Positions 1-9,756 are shown, counted from the first letter of the stretch. The stretch is DNA of 64,000 bases from SIG598 sp045580875 (GCA_045580875.1 JAZNOP010000117.1:1-64000); one strand, 5' to 3'. The notes: generated from the sequence alone by a model not told the origin. Made by a program: numbers and translations.

Positions 1-819
1 TCTGCAAACTCCATCAACTGGGGTCGTCTTGTTCCGCAGATCGTTTATTATTTTGCAGCTTATCTTGATGTTGCAAGACAGAACGGCGGCAAGCTTGATG
101 CTCCGCTCAACATCGTTGTTCCCACCGGCAACTTCGGCAACATTCTCGCTGCATACTATGCAAAGCTTATGGGACTGCCTGTCGGCAAGCTGATCTGCGC
201 ATCCAACGCAAACGACGTTCTCACTGAGTTCCTGCGCACCGGTGTTTACGACCGCAACCGTCCCTTCCACACCACCATCTCTCCCTCTATGGATATTCTT
301 ATCTCCAGCAACCTCGAGCGTCTGCTTTACCATCTCTCCGGCGGCGACAGCGCACGTGTTTCCGGCTGGATGAAGCAGCTTAGCGAGACCGGCAGATATG
401 AGGTCGATGACGATATCAAGACAGCTCTCAAGGAGCTCTTCTGGGCCGGCTGCTGCGATGATAACGGCACTAAGGCTCAGATTAAGAAAACCTTCGACGG
501 ACAGAATTATCTTGCCGATACCCACACTGCTGTTGCACTGAGCGTATGGGAGCAGTATGTAAAGGAGAGCGGTGATGCTGCTCCGGCAGTTATCGCCTCC
601 ACCGCAAGCCCCTTCAAGTTCTCCGGCAGCGTCCTGGGCGCACTGTGCGACGACTGCGCTGAGCTTGAGGAGTTTGACATGATAGACAAGCTCACCGAGG
701 TTTCCGGTCAGCCTGTTGATGCACCTCTTGCAGGTCTCAAGAGCCGCGAGGTCCGTTTTGACAAGGTCTGCGGCAGAGACGAGCTTGCTGACACTGTCAA
801 GGCTGCACTCGGTCTGTAA
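1..819 (+). CDS. thrC: Threonine synthase, C-terminal part (5' end outside the window)
   Basis: This is the end of the PLP enzyme that makes threonine from O-phosphohomoserine in the cytoplasm. The reading frame is open from base 1 and begins SANSINWGRLVPQIVYYF, a stretch typical of the long (yeast/E. coli-like) threonine synthases. It is followed by the glycine-rich phosphate-binding stretch PTGNFGNILAAYYAK. The C-terminal domain continues through VASTASPFKF-type sequence to the stop at 817-819. The N-terminal domain with the PLP lysine lies upstream of the window. A strong hairpin follows within 50 bases, so this is the last gene of its transcript. The family call is firm; the true start cannot be seen. 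Confidence 0.93.
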   Translation, partial: SANSINWGRLVPQIVYYFAAYLDVARQNGGKLDAPLNIVVPTGNFGNILAAYYAKLMGLPVGKLICASNANDVLTEFLRTGVYDRNRPFHTTISPSMDILISSNLERLLYHLSGGDSARVSGWMKQLSETGRYEVDDDIKTALKELFWAGCCDDNGTKAQIKKTFDGQNYLADTHTAVALSVWEQYVKESGDAAPAVIASTASPFKFSGSVLGALCDDCAELEEFDMIDKLTEVSGQPVDAPLAGLKSREVRFDKVCGRDELADTVKAALGL

Positions 820-850
820 TTAATTTTAATCCCGCATACATTTCTTAAAT

Positions 851-896
851 AAAAATACGGGACGAAAAGCAGGCCGCTCTTTCGTCCCGTATTTTT
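851..896. terminator. Bidirectional terminator between thrC and DUF1540 gene
   Basis: A perfect 17-bp inverted repeat (851-867 with 880-896) has A-rich and T-rich outer ends. It therefore gives a stem followed by a U-run on both strands, as expected between two convergent genes. Confidence 0.9.
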
Positions 897-899
897 TAA

Positions 900-1097
900 T
901 TAGAGTTCAGAAGCAGGTGTTCTGTCCTGTGACTTGAAGGTGGAGCAGGCTGTATCCTTCTCGGTGTTTGCGTGAGAGGGGGTAACCTCGATCATCGATG
1001 CTGTGCAGGTATTGCCGCTGCCGTGATAGTAGCAGTTCTTTACCTCGCACTTGATGTGGTTTACACGCTGGGTGCAGTCGCAGTTGTTGTTCATCAT
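900..1097 (-). CDS. DUF1540 domain small cysteine-rich protein
   Basis: A 65-residue protein with the DUF1540 pattern: a CEVKNCYYHGSGNTC core, then A-x-x-I-x-V and a closing TACSTF. The cysteines suggest a small metal-binding fold, which is inference. DUF1540 proteins are widespread in Clostridia and have no established function. Two ATG codons lie in tandem at 1092-1097. The AGGAAAGGACGG ribosome site at 1105-1116 fits either. The gene is convergent with thrC and divergent from the phosphoesterase at 1205. Confidence 0.8.
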   Translation of the reverse strand: MMNNNCDCTQRVNHIKCEVKNCYYHGSGNTCTASMIEVTPSHANTEKDTACSTFKSQDRTPASEL

Positions 1098-1204
1098 TCT
1101 TATTCCGTCCTTTCCTGATCACTCGGTTAATTGAGCGGCATCGACCGCCGCATATTTATTATTGTCCGGCAGAAGCCGATTATTCACTCAAGGAGCGTGA
1201 CACT

Positions 1205-1891
1205 ATGGCACTATTTGCTATCGCCGACCTGCATCTGTCTTTCGGCACAGACAAGCCGATGGACGTCTTTCGCGGGTGGCAGGATTATACCGACAGAATA
1301 GAGAAAAACTGGCGCGCTCTTGTGACTGATGACGACACAGTGGTCATTGCAGGTGATATTTCATGGGCAATGAAGCTCAGCAACACCCGTGAGGATTTTG
1401 CCTTTCTTCATTCGCTCCCCGGCAGAAAAATAATCGGAAAAGGGAACCACGACTACTGGTGGGAAACCAAGAAGAAAATGGATAATTTTCTTGATGCCAA
1501 CGGTTTTTCATCACTTTCCATACTTTTCAACAACTGCTACGAATACGGCAGATTTGCAATCTGCGGCTCACGCGGCTGGTCCTATGACTGTCCGCAGAGC
1601 GAACAGCTTGTACTGCTGCGCGAGTGCGGACGTCTGACCACTTCCATTGAAGCAGCACTTGCCGCCGGTCTTGAGCCGATAGTTTTTCTTCACTACCCTC
1701 CTGTCTACGGCGATTACCGCTGCGACGAAATCATGGAGGTTCTTCATAAATACGAAATAAAGCGGTGCTATTATGGTCATCTGCACGGCTATGCACATAA
1801 TCAGGCTGTTACAGGCGACTTCGAAAGCATTGAAATGCGGCTTATCGCCGGCGATTTTACGGGATTTTCCCCTGTACTGGTTGAAAAGTAG
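1205..1891 (+). CDS. Calcineurin-like metallophosphoesterase
   Basis: A 228-residue cytoplasmic protein with the ordered metal-binding motifs of the calcineurin-like superfamily: DLH near residue 8, GDIS near 50, GKGNHDYWW near 80, a histidine in FLHYPPVYG and the closing YGHLHGYAH. These bind a two-metal centre that cleaves phosphoester bonds. The substrate is not predictable from sequence. Close relatives in Firmicutes are annotated only as metallophosphoesterases. The start is ATG at 1205 behind AAGGAG. No partner gene is adjacent, and trigger factor follows with its own promoter. Confidence 0.85.
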   Translation: MALFAIADLHLSFGTDKPMDVFRGWQDYTDRIEKNWRALVTDDDTVVIAGDISWAMKLSNTREDFAFLHSLPGRKIIGKGNHDYWWETKKKMDNFLDANGFSSLSILFNNCYEYGRFAICGSRGWSYDCPQSEQLVLLRECGRLTTSIEAALAAGLEPIVFLHYPPVYGDYRCDEIMEVLHKYEIKRCYYGHLHGYAHNQAVTGDFESIEMRLIAGDFTGFSPVLVEK

Positions 1892-1943
1892 GCCAAACAC
1901 ACATATTTGTATTATAATGTTTACATTTTAATTGATTTACAGC

Positions 1944-1972
1944 TTTATTTTTACCGAGTATTATGCTATAAT
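1944..1972 (+). promoter_or_regulatory. Promoter upstream of tig
   Basis: TATAAT at 1967-1972 is preceded by TGC, forming an extended -10. The -35 region (TTTATT, 1944-1949) is weak, as usual with an extended -10. It lies about 60 bases before the trigger factor start. Confidence 0.6.
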
Positions 1973-2029
1973 TAATTGGATATGTAACTTAATCAACAAA
2001 ACATTTTATTATTTCTGGAGGAGATTAAA

Positions 2030-3343
2030 ATGACTCTTAAATCCTGCACTGTTGCGGATACCAACCGCAGAAAGCTCGAAATCGAAATCGACGCTGCTTC
2101 CTTTGAAGCTGCTGTCGCTGCTGCTTACCGCAAGAACGTCGGTAAGTTCAGCATCCCCGGTTTCCGTAAGGGCAAGGCTCCCCGTCACATCATCGAGAAG
2201 ATGTACGGCGCTGAGTTCTTCTACGAGGAAGCTGTAAACGCTATATATCCCGACGCTCTTGAAGCTGCCATCAAGGAAGCTGAGCTTGATTATGTTGATG
2301 ACAACATCGACCTCGATGTCGTTTCCATCAGCAAGGAAGAGGGTCTTGTTTTCACCGCTGTTGTCACCGTAAAGCCCGAAGTCAAGATGGGCGAGTACAA
2401 GGGACTCAAGGTTGAGCGCAAGGCTGTTGAGATCACCGACGAGGCTGTCGAGGGCGAGTTTGAGCGTGTTCGCGCACGTGACGCACGTATAGTTGACGTT
2501 GACGACCGTCCCGCACAGAACGGCGACACTGCTGTTTTCGACTTTGCCGGCTATGTTGACGATGTAGCTTTCGAAGGCGGCACTGCTGAGAATTATTCCC
2601 TCGAGCTCGGTTCCGGTCAGTTCATCCCCGGTTTCGAGGAGCAGATGGTCGGTCACAGCGCTGGCGAAGAGTTCGACGTAAATGTCACCTTCCCCGAGGA
2701 GTATCATGCTGCTGAGCTTGCAGGCAAGCCCGCTGTTTTCAAGATCAAGCTTCACTCCCTCTCCACCAAGGAGCTTCCCGAGGCTGACGATGAGTATGCA
2801 AAGGACAAGGACTTCGACACCCTTGCTGACTACAAGGCTGACATCCGCAAGCACCTTGAGGAGCATGCAGAGGAGCACGCAAAGGCAGAGATCGACGAGA
2901 AGCTCATCGACGCTCTTATCGACATTCTCGAGGCTGAGATTCCCGAGGCAATGTTCGAGCGCCGCATCGACCACAACATTCAGGAGTTCGGCTATCGTTT
3001 GCAGTCTCAGGGTCTTGACCTGAACACCTACATGCAGTACATGGGCGGCGATGTTTCTGCTCTCCGCGACCAGATGAGACCCGGCGCTGAGCATCAGGTC
3101 AAGATGCGTCTTGCTCTTGAATACATCGTCAAGGCTGAGAACATCACCGTCACCGACGAGGATCTCGAGGCTGAGTACACCAAGATCGCTGAGGCTTACG
3201 GCATGGAGGTTGAGGCTGTCAAGAATGCTATTCCTGCTGCTGACCTCACCGGCGACCTCGCTGTTGAGAAGGCTATGGCATTTGTCCGCGACAACGCTGT
3301 CATCACCGTTGTTGATGATGACGAAACTGCTGACAACGAGTAA
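2030..3343 (+). CDS. tig: Trigger factor, ribosome-associated chaperone and prolyl isomerase
   Basis: A 437-residue protein. Trigger factor docks at the ribosome exit tunnel and shields emerging chains. The ribosome-docking signature GFRKGKA is at residues 44-50. A FKBP-type isomerase domain follows at about 155-245 with GDTAVFDFAGYVDD and FIPGFEEQMVGHSAGEE. The helical C-terminal arms fill the rest, and the end is acidic. Length is normal for the family. The start is supported by GGAGGA about 10 bases upstream. It heads the tig-clpP-clpX-lon-ysxC block, a conserved folding and proteolysis cluster in Firmicutes. Confidence 0.97.
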   Translation: MTLKSCTVADTNRRKLEIEIDAASFEAAVAAAYRKNVGKFSIPGFRKGKAPRHIIEKMYGAEFFYEEAVNAIYPDALEAAIKEAELDYVDDNIDLDVVSISKEEGLVFTAVVTVKPEVKMGEYKGLKVERKAVEITDEAVEGEFERVRARDARIVDVDDRPAQNGDTAVFDFAGYVDDVAFEGGTAENYSLELGSGQFIPGFEEQMVGHSAGEEFDVNVTFPEEYHAAELAGKPAVFKIKLHSLSTKELPEADDEYAKDKDFDTLADYKADIRKHLEEHAEEHAKAEIDEKLIDALIDILEAEIPEAMFERRIDHNIQEFGYRLQSQGLDLNTYMQYMGGDVSALRDQMRPGAEHQVKMRLALEYIVKAENITVTDEDLEAEYTKIAEAYGMEVEAVKNAIPAADLTGDLAVEKAMAFVRDNAVITVVDDDETADNE

Positions 3344-3418
3344 TATCCGCACTTAATTTGCGGCTCGCTCATATTATCCGAAATTTTCGATATATTATTA
3401 TCCGGAGGTGTATTTACA

Positions 3419-4000
3419 ATGAGCTTAGTCCCCATGGTAGTTGAACAGACTAACAGAGGCGAACGTTCCTACGATATTTTTTCCCGTCTGCTTAACGACA
3501 GAATAATCATGCTCACCGGTGAGGTCAACGACACCACCGCAAGCCTGGTTATCGCACAGCTTCTCTATCTTGAAGGTCAGGATCCTAAGAAGGATATCAG
3601 CCTTTACATCAACAGCCCCGGCGGCTCTGTCTCTGCCGGTCTTGGTATTTATGATACCATGAACTATATCTCCTGCGATGTTTCCACCATCTGCGTCGGC
3701 ATGGCTGCCAGCATGGGTGCTTTCCTGCTCGCTGCAGGCGCAAAGGGCAAGCGCTACGCTCTGCCCAACAGCAACATCATGATCCATCAGCCGCTTGGCG
3801 GCGCACAGGGTCAGGCAACCGACATTGCCATTCAGGCTGAGCAGATCCTCAAGATCAAGACCAGACTGAACACCATGCTCTCTGAGGCTACCGGCAAGCC
3901 CTACGAGCAGATCGCTCTCGACACCGAGCGCGACAACTATATGACTGCTGACGAGGCTGCTGCTTACGGTCTCATCGACAAGGTCATTTCCAAAAGATAA
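3419..4000 (+). CDS. clpP: ATP-dependent Clp protease proteolytic subunit
   Basis: A 193-residue serine protease subunit that forms the two-ring barrel fed by ClpX. The catalytic triad is complete: Ser98 in GMAASMGA, His123 in MIHQP and Asp172 in ERDNYM. The glycine-rich SPGGSVSAG oxyanion region is at 66-74. Length is normal. The start ATG sits behind GGAGGTG. It lies 76 bases after tig and 22 bases before clpX, so clpP and clpX are probably co-transcribed and the products work as one machine. Confidence 0.97.
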   Translation: MSLVPMVVEQTNRGERSYDIFSRLLNDRIIMLTGEVNDTTASLVIAQLLYLEGQDPKKDISLYINSPGGSVSAGLGIYDTMNYISCDVSTICVGMAASMGAFLLAAGAKGKRYALPNSNIMIHQPLGGAQGQATDIAIQAEQILKIKTRLNTMLSEATGKPYEQIALDTERDNYMTADEAAAYGLIDKVISKR

Positions 4001-4022
4001 ACGATAGGAGCGGTGATTTAAT

Positions 4023-5336
4023 TTGTCCCAGCGAGATCCTGGCGATGTTGTGCTCTACTGTTCATTCTGCCGCAAGAAGGATTCTGAAGTTGCCCGCATG
4101 ATCGCCGGCAACGGTGTCTATATCTGCGACGAATGCATCGAGCTTTGCTACGACATCATCTCTGACGGCGAAGGGCTGGATAAAAAGCGTTCTGATCACG
4201 CAGTGAAAAGCTTACCCAAGCCGCGTGAGATCAAGGAGCATCTTGACCAGTATGTTATTGGTCAGGACAAAGCAAAGATCGCTCTGTCCGTAGCTGTCTA
4301 CAATCACTACAAGCGCATCAACCGTTTCTGCACTTCTGATGTGAAGCTGCAGAAGAGCAATATCCTGCTTCTCGGACCTACCGGCGTGGGCAAGACATTT
4401 CTTGCCCAGTCGCTTGCCGAGATTCTCGATGTTCCCTTTGCAATTGCTGATGCTACCACTCTCACTGAGGCTGGCTACGTCGGCGAGGACGTTGAGAATA
4501 TTCTGCTCCGCCTTATTCAGGCAGCTGACTGGGATATCGAACGCGCTGAGCGCGGCATTATCTATATTGACGAAATCGACAAGATTGCAAGAAAGTCGGA
4601 GAATGTATCCATAACCCGCGACGTCAGCGGTGAGGGTGTTCAGCAGGCTCTGCTCAAGATCCTCGAGGGTACAGTCGCAAATGTTCCTCCGCAGGGCGGC
4701 AGAAAGCACCCTCAGCAGGAATTCATTCAGATCGACACCTCCAACATTCTCTTCATCTGCGGCGGTGCCTTTGACGGCATCGAGAAGATTATTGAGCGCC
4801 GTGTAGGCAATTCGTCACTCGGCTTCGGCTCTGAGATTCACTCCAAGGATGATATGAATTACTCTGAGCTTATCTCAAAGGTCATTCCGCAGGATCTTGT
4901 CAAATTCGGAATAATTCCCGAGCTTGTGGGTCGTCTGCCGGTGTTCACCTCACTGCAGCAGCTCGACAGCGACGCTCTGGTACGCATTATCAAAGAGCCT
5001 AAGAACTCCCTGCTCAAGCAGTACAAGGAGCTTTTCCGTCTGGATAATGTTGAGCTGGAATTTGATGATCCGGCTCTCTATGCTATTGCAGACAAGGCTC
5101 TTGAGCAGAAAACCGGCGCACGCGGTCTGCGCGGCGTTATTGAAAACCTGCTCACTCCGCTTATGTTTGACATTCCCTCTGATCCGACCATCGCTAAGGT
5201 GGTAATCACCGAGGGCTGCATCAAAAACAATGACGCACCTGCGGTTATCCGCAAAGAGGTTCCTGCCGGCGAGACCGACAGCGACAACAGACCTCTCACT
5301 TTCCCCGGTGCTGATACAGCAGATTCCATTTGCTGA
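4023..5336 (+). CDS. clpX: ClpX ATPase, unfoldase for ClpP
   Basis: A 437-residue AAA+ unfoldase. The N-terminal zinc domain has Cys13, Cys16, Cys35 and Cys38. Walker A is GPTGVGKT at 118-125 and Walker B is IIYIDEID near 179-186. A GYVGEDVE pore-type loop follows Walker A at 151-158, and the sensor-2 region contains GARGLRGV. The start is TTG at 4023 with AGGAGCGG about 9 bases upstream, because no ATG is suitably placed. It lies directly after clpP. Confidence 0.96.
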   Translation: MSQRDPGDVVLYCSFCRKKDSEVARMIAGNGVYICDECIELCYDIISDGEGLDKKRSDHAVKSLPKPREIKEHLDQYVIGQDKAKIALSVAVYNHYKRINRFCTSDVKLQKSNILLLGPTGVGKTFLAQSLAEILDVPFAIADATTLTEAGYVGEDVENILLRLIQAADWDIERAERGIIYIDEIDKIARKSENVSITRDVSGEGVQQALLKILEGTVANVPPQGGRKHPQQEFIQIDTSNILFICGGAFDGIEKIIERRVGNSSLGFGSEIHSKDDMNYSELISKVIPQDLVKFGIIPELVGRLPVFTSLQQLDSDALVRIIKEPKNSLLKQYKELFRLDNVELEFDDPALYAIADKALEQKTGARGLRGVIENLLTPLMFDIPSDPTIAKVVITEGCIKNNDAPAVIRKEVPAGETDSDNRPLTFPGADTADSIC

Positions 5337-5343
5337 ACAACCT

Positions 5344-5372
5344 ATCGGGCGGACACCTTCTGTCCGCCCGAT
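5344..5372 (+). terminator. Hairpin after clpX
   Basis: A perfect 12-bp inverted repeat (5344-5355 with 5361-5372) has a 5-base loop. It lies directly after the clpX stop. The following sequence is only moderately T-rich, so it may be a partial terminator or an mRNA end-protecting hairpin. An AT-rich stretch before lon could hold a separate promoter. Confidence 0.6.
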
Positions 5373-5495
5373 ATTCTGATTTATACCGGTTTTAATTTTT
5401 GAATTTTTCACTGCCGAAAACAGCTTTTTGGCAGTGTCATCATACATATTTTTCATGGTATCACAGCTGAATGATATCAGGAAAGGAACGGCAAA

Positions 5496-7925
5496 ATGCC
5501 CAACATTTCAACCCCTACAGAACTTCCTGTAGTCGTTCTGAGAAACACTACACTCTTCCCCGGAACTTCACAGCAGCTCGAGGTTATCCGACCCATGTCG
5601 GTTGCCGCAGTGCGCCGCGCCATCGACTCCGACCAGCTTGTGTTCGTTGTCATGCAGCGCGATTCAACCAACGATGACCCGTCAGTCAACGGTCTCCACA
5701 AGGTTGGCGTTGTTGCTTCTGTCGCAAGTGTCGTCAAGGCGCCTGTCAACGGAGTCATGCGTGTCAAGCTCAAGTGCAGATACCGCGCTGTTGCGCACAA
5801 CATAAGCATCGATGGCGATATTATGCGCGCTGTTATCATGGAAGCCCCGCAATGGCAGATAGACGACAAGATGCAGGAACGTGCGCTGATGAAAGCTGTA
5901 ATCAGCGCGGCGAAGAAATTCGCCTCGACTATGGATCAGAAGCCGCTTGTCACTGCTATTGACAACTGCCCGGGCTTCGGCGATATGGCATCTCTTATCA
6001 ATCATATTGCTCCCATTCTGCCTATTGCCGGCGACAAAAAGCAGGCAATCCTTGACGAGAGCGATATGGTCAGATGTGCTATGGATTTCATTTCCTTTCT
6101 GCACGAGGAGAGCGAGGTCGCTGTCATCTTCAAGGAGATTGAATCTGAGGTCAAAACTAATATCGAAAAGTCTCAGCGTGAATATTATATGCGCGAGCAG
6201 CTCAAGGTCATCAGCGAAAAGCTCGGTGACGGCGATTCTCCCCTGCAGGAGGCTGATGAATACCGCAGCCGTATTGCTGCACTTGACATGAAAGACGAGG
6301 CAAGGGAGCTTCTGCTCAAGGCTTGCGCAAAGCTTGCCAAACTCCCCTCCGGCTCACACGAAGCCGCTGTCGAGCGCAATTATATCGAAGCTTGTCTTGC
6401 ACTTCCGTGGGGTGTTTACTCCGAGGAGCGCCTTGATGTCGCTGCGGCGCAGAAGAAGCTCGATGCTGATCACTTCGGAATGGAGAAGGTCAAGGAGCGT
6501 ATTCTTGAATTTGTCGCGGTACGTGCTCTCGCGCCCGATATCAAGGGTCAGATAATCTGCCTTGCCGGACCTCCGGGTGTTGGTAAGACCTCTATCGCCC
6601 GCTCTGTGGCTGAGGCTCTCGGACGCAAATACTGCCGCGTATCCCTCGGCGGTGTGCATGACGAGGCTGACATTCGCGGACACCGCAAGACATACATAGG
6701 TGCAATGCCGGGTCGTATTGCCCACGCACTCAAGCTTGCCGGCACAAACAACCCGCTCATTCTGCTCGATGAGGTGGACAAGCTTGCCAGCGATTTTCGC
6801 GGTGATCCGACATCTGCTCTTCTTGAGGTACTCGACCCCGAGCAGAATGTTGCATTCCACGACCACTACATCGACCTGCCTATCGACCTGAGCAGTGTCA
6901 TGTTCATAACCACAGCAAACGACATCGGTCGAATCCCTGCACCACTGCTCGACCGTATGGAGGTTATTGAACTTCCCAGCTATACTATCGAAGAAAAACG
7001 TCAGATAGTCAAGCGCCACATACTCAAGAAGCAGCTCGCCCGTCACGGTCTCAACGGCAATCAGCTCAGACTCACAGATAAGGCTCTGACCGCTCTTATC
7101 GACGGCTACACCCGCGAGGCTGGTGTCCGTAATCTTGAGCGTGAAATTGCTTCTCTCTGCCGCAAGGCTGCAAAGAAGATTGCCTCCGACGGCGATATGC
7201 GTGTTTCTGTCACTGATAAGAATCTTTCCACCCTGCTCGGTCCTGCCAAGTACAGCCTTACCCCGACCGCCGGAAAGGGCGAGGTCGGCGTGGTAAACGG
7301 TCTTGCATGGACAAGCGTTGGCGGAACTATCCTCGAGATAGAGGTTGCAATTCTTGACGGCACTGGTAAAATTGAACTCACCGGTTCTCTTGGCGATCAG
7401 ATAAAGGAATCAGCAAGAGCCGCAATCAGCTACATACGCTCGCAGGCCGACCGCTTTGGAATCAATCCGACATTCTATAAGGATAAGGACATTCATATCC
7501 ATTATCCTGAAAGCGCTACTCCCAAGGACGGACCCTCGGCAGGTATAGCCATGACAACCGCTCTGATTTCTGCTCTTACCGGAATTCCTGTACGCGGCGA
7601 TGTTGCCATGACAGGCGAAGTCACACTGCGCGGAAGAGTTCTTCAGATAGGCGGTCTGCGCGAGAAGTCCATGGCGGCATACACTGCCGGTCTGCGCACA
7701 GTTATTATCCCTGAAGCCAATCAGCCTGATATCTCTCAGATAAGCGAAACTGTACGCAGTGCTATAACCTTTGTACCTGCATCACACATCGACACTGTGC
7801 TGGAAACAGCTCTGGAGTATATGCCCTCTGCTGACAACGTAAGCATCAGTACCGATATTCCGGCTGAAATGCCCCTTGTCACCGAAATAGGAGGTAAACA
7901 TGAAACTGGAGAAAGCCGTATTTGA
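5496..7925 (+). CDS. lon: ATP-dependent protease Lon
   Basis: An 809-residue Lon protease for misfolded and regulatory proteins in the cytoplasm. The N-terminal substrate domain covers about 1-210, followed by a coiled linker. The AAA+ module has Walker A GPPGVGKT at 358-365 and Walker B LILLDEVDK near 421-429. The C-terminal peptidase has the Ser681-Lys724 dyad in KDGPSAG and GGLREKS. Length is as expected for bacterial LonA. ATG at 5496 follows AGGAAAGGA. The 3' end overlaps the next gene by 26 bases. Confidence 0.97.
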   Translation: MPNISTPTELPVVVLRNTTLFPGTSQQLEVIRPMSVAAVRRAIDSDQLVFVVMQRDSTNDDPSVNGLHKVGVVASVASVVKAPVNGVMRVKLKCRYRAVAHNISIDGDIMRAVIMEAPQWQIDDKMQERALMKAVISAAKKFASTMDQKPLVTAIDNCPGFGDMASLINHIAPILPIAGDKKQAILDESDMVRCAMDFISFLHEESEVAVIFKEIESEVKTNIEKSQREYYMREQLKVISEKLGDGDSPLQEADEYRSRIAALDMKDEARELLLKACAKLAKLPSGSHEAAVERNYIEACLALPWGVYSEERLDVAAAQKKLDADHFGMEKVKERILEFVAVRALAPDIKGQIICLAGPPGVGKTSIARSVAEALGRKYCRVSLGGVHDEADIRGHRKTYIGAMPGRIAHALKLAGTNNPLILLDEVDKLASDFRGDPTSALLEVLDPEQNVAFHDHYIDLPIDLSSVMFITTANDIGRIPAPLLDRMEVIELPSYTIEEKRQIVKRHILKKQLARHGLNGNQLRLTDKALTALIDGYTREAGVRNLEREIASLCRKAAKKIASDGDMRVSVTDKNLSTLLGPAKYSLTPTAGKGEVGVVNGLAWTSVGGTILEIEVAILDGTGKIELTGSLGDQIKESARAAISYIRSQADRFGINPTFYKDKDIHIHYPESATPKDGPSAGIAMTTALISALTGIPVRGDVAMTGEVTLRGRVLQIGGLREKSMAAYTAGLRTVIIPEANQPDISQISETVRSAITFVPASHIDTVLETALEYMPSADNVSISTDIPAEMPLVTEIGGKHETGESRI

Positions 7926-8487
7926 GGCAGCTGCCGGAACAGCATCACAGCTGCCCGAATGCACCATGCCTGAGATTGTTTTTGCCGGACGTTCAAATGT
8001 CGGCAAGTCATCGCTCATAAACCGTCTGCTTAACCGCAAGTCACTTGCCCGTGTAAGCTCACAGCCCGGAAAAACCGCTACCATCAATTTCTACAACTGC
8101 GACGGTGCCCGGCTTGTTGACCTTCCCGGCTATGGCTACGCAAAGGTAAGCCGCGCTGAAAAACTGCGCTGGTCTGAGCTGATTGACGGATACTTCGCTC
8201 AGGAGCGCGATGTTCGTCTTGTAATCCAGCTCATCGATGCCCGTCACAAGCCCTCTGCAGATGATATCACAATGCTTGATTACCTCGAGCAGACCGGTTA
8301 TCCGACTGTCATTGTACTGACCAAAATAGATAAGCTCAACAAAAGCGAGCGCGCTGCACGCCTTGCTGCATTTCCTGACGAACTGGAGTGCGACGAGGAT
8401 ATGATTATTCCCTACTCCTCCACCACAGGCGAAAATGCTGACACTATTCGTGAGATGCTTTTCCAGTGTGTGGAAGAAGCCGAATAA
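7900..8487 (+). CDS. ysxC: YsxC/EngB ribosome-assembly GTPase
   Basis: A 195-residue GTPase needed for late assembly of the large ribosomal subunit. The motifs are G1 GRSNVGKSS (near 29-37), the switch threonine in GKTATINFY, G3 DLPGYGYAKVS and G4 TKIDKLNKSE. The ribosome site AGGAGGT and ATG lie inside the end of lon, so translation is probably coupled. The lon-ysxC order is conserved in many Firmicutes. Confidence 0.95.
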   Translation: MKLEKAVFEAAAGTASQLPECTMPEIVFAGRSNVGKSSLINRLLNRKSLARVSSQPGKTATINFYNCDGARLVDLPGYGYAKVSRAEKLRWSELIDGYFAQERDVRLVIQLIDARHKPSADDITMLDYLEQTGYPTVIVLTKIDKLNKSERAARLAAFPDELECDEDMIIPYSSTTGENADTIREMLFQCVEEAE

Positions 8488-8521
8488 TCTGTCCCATATT
8501 TTATTAACGGAGGTATTACGC

Positions 8522-9661
8522 ATGGCAGCTTTTGACCGTCTGCGGAATTTTCTCGAGTCGCTCGAAAAAGATTTCGGCGTACCTGCCTGTGAATGTATTG
8601 TAAAAAAAGATCAGGAAGTTCTTTTCCATCACCTTTGCGGCTATTCCGATATAGATCGCAAAATTGCGGCATCAGCCAATGACTGCTACTGTTTCTATTC
8701 GCTCTCCAAGCTGTATACCTGCACTGCAGCACTGCAGCTCATTGAGCGCGGAATGCTCTCCCTCGACGACACGGTCGGCAAGTATCTGCCTGAATACGCT
8801 GATATGAAAGTACGTGAAGCTGACGGCTCGGTTTCCGACGCCAGAAGCCCCATGACCATATTCCAGCTTATGACAATGACCGCTGGAATGAATTACAACC
8901 TTGAGTCACCCTCTGTTGTTGCTGCCCGCGAAGCATCAGACGACAGGGCATCTACAAGAGAGATCATTTCCGCAATTTCACATGAATGCCTGGATTTTCA
9001 CCCCGGTGAGCATTACCAGTACAGCCTGTGTCATGATGTGCTTGCGGCTGTGATTGAGGTGGTTTCCGGTCAGAAATTCAGCGAATATGTCACTGAAAAC
9101 ATCTTTAAGCCCCTCGATATCAAAGATATCACCTATAATTGCAGTAATTTATCAGGCAAATATTCCACAATGTATTATTGTGACGAAAATCAGCAGATTC
9201 ATGACTTTGCCGTCATCAATGTTGCTTTCCAGCTTGGCGTGAACTACGAATCGGGCGGCGCAGGAATGTGCGGCCGCGCTTCTGAATACATGAAGCTGGT
9301 CGATGCCCTCTGCTGCGGCGGCATCGGTGCAACCGGAGCAGAAATTCTCTCTGAGGAAAGCATAGCAAAATTCTCTGCACCCTCTCTGACCCCTGTTCAG
9401 AAGAAGGAATTTGAACAGATGAAACCGGCTGAATACAGCTACGGTCTCGGCGTACGCACACGTATCAAAGAGAATGAATATGGCGTTCCTGTCGGTGAAT
9501 TTGGCTGGGACGGCGCTGCCGGAAGCTATTACCTCATCGATCCGGTAAATCATATCAGTATTGTTTACTGTGAGCATATCCACGGACACTACTGTGCCTA
9601 TGACACCATTCACTCCGGCATTCGTGATTTTGCCTATGCCGGCATTATGAATGGCGAATAA
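8522..9661 (+). CDS. Beta-lactamase-fold serine hydrolase (class C / esterase-like)
   Basis: A 379-residue member of the serine beta-lactamase and penicillin-recognising superfamily. The nucleophile motif is S60-L-S-K63 in FYSLSKLYT. The tyrosine region reads HYQYSLCHDVLAAVIE, and DGAAGSYYLID near the C-terminus fits the third motif area. No signal peptide or membrane segment is seen, so it is probably a cytoplasmic esterase or peptidase rather than a drug-resistance enzyme. ATG at 8522 is chosen because ACGGAGG lies 9 bases upstream. A longer frame from 8435 would overlap ysxC without a ribosome site. Confidence 0.82.
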   Translation: MAAFDRLRNFLESLEKDFGVPACECIVKKDQEVLFHHLCGYSDIDRKIAASANDCYCFYSLSKLYTCTAALQLIERGMLSLDDTVGKYLPEYADMKVREADGSVSDARSPMTIFQLMTMTAGMNYNLESPSVVAAREASDDRASTREIISAISHECLDFHPGEHYQYSLCHDVLAAVIEVVSGQKFSEYVTENIFKPLDIKDITYNCSNLSGKYSTMYYCDENQQIHDFAVINVAFQLGVNYESGGAGMCGRASEYMKLVDALCCGGIGATGAEILSEESIAKFSAPSLTPVQKKEFEQMKPAEYSYGLGVRTRIKENEYGVPVGEFGWDGAAGSYYLIDPVNHISIVYCEHIHGHYCAYDTIHSGIRDFAYAGIMNGE

Positions 9662-9756
9662 GATTGTCATACCTTATTATCAACACACATTTTTACTTTC
9701 AATAATTATTCAACATTCAGTATGCAGGTCCACATTCTATAGATTACTGAACTAAA

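Noticed and set aside
2009..3352. A 447-codon antisense frame across tig
   Set aside because: Low-complexity Leu/Val/Ser sequence typical of a shadow of a biased gene. Trigger factor is certain on the other strand.
8435..8521. A longer N-terminus for the serine hydrolase
   Set aside because: It overlaps ysxC and lacks a ribosome site, whereas ATG at 8522 has one at correct spacing.
8522..9661. A beta-lactam resistance gene
   Set aside because: The fold matches, but there is no signal peptide and no clear KTG box. Most relatives of this kind are esterases or peptidases.
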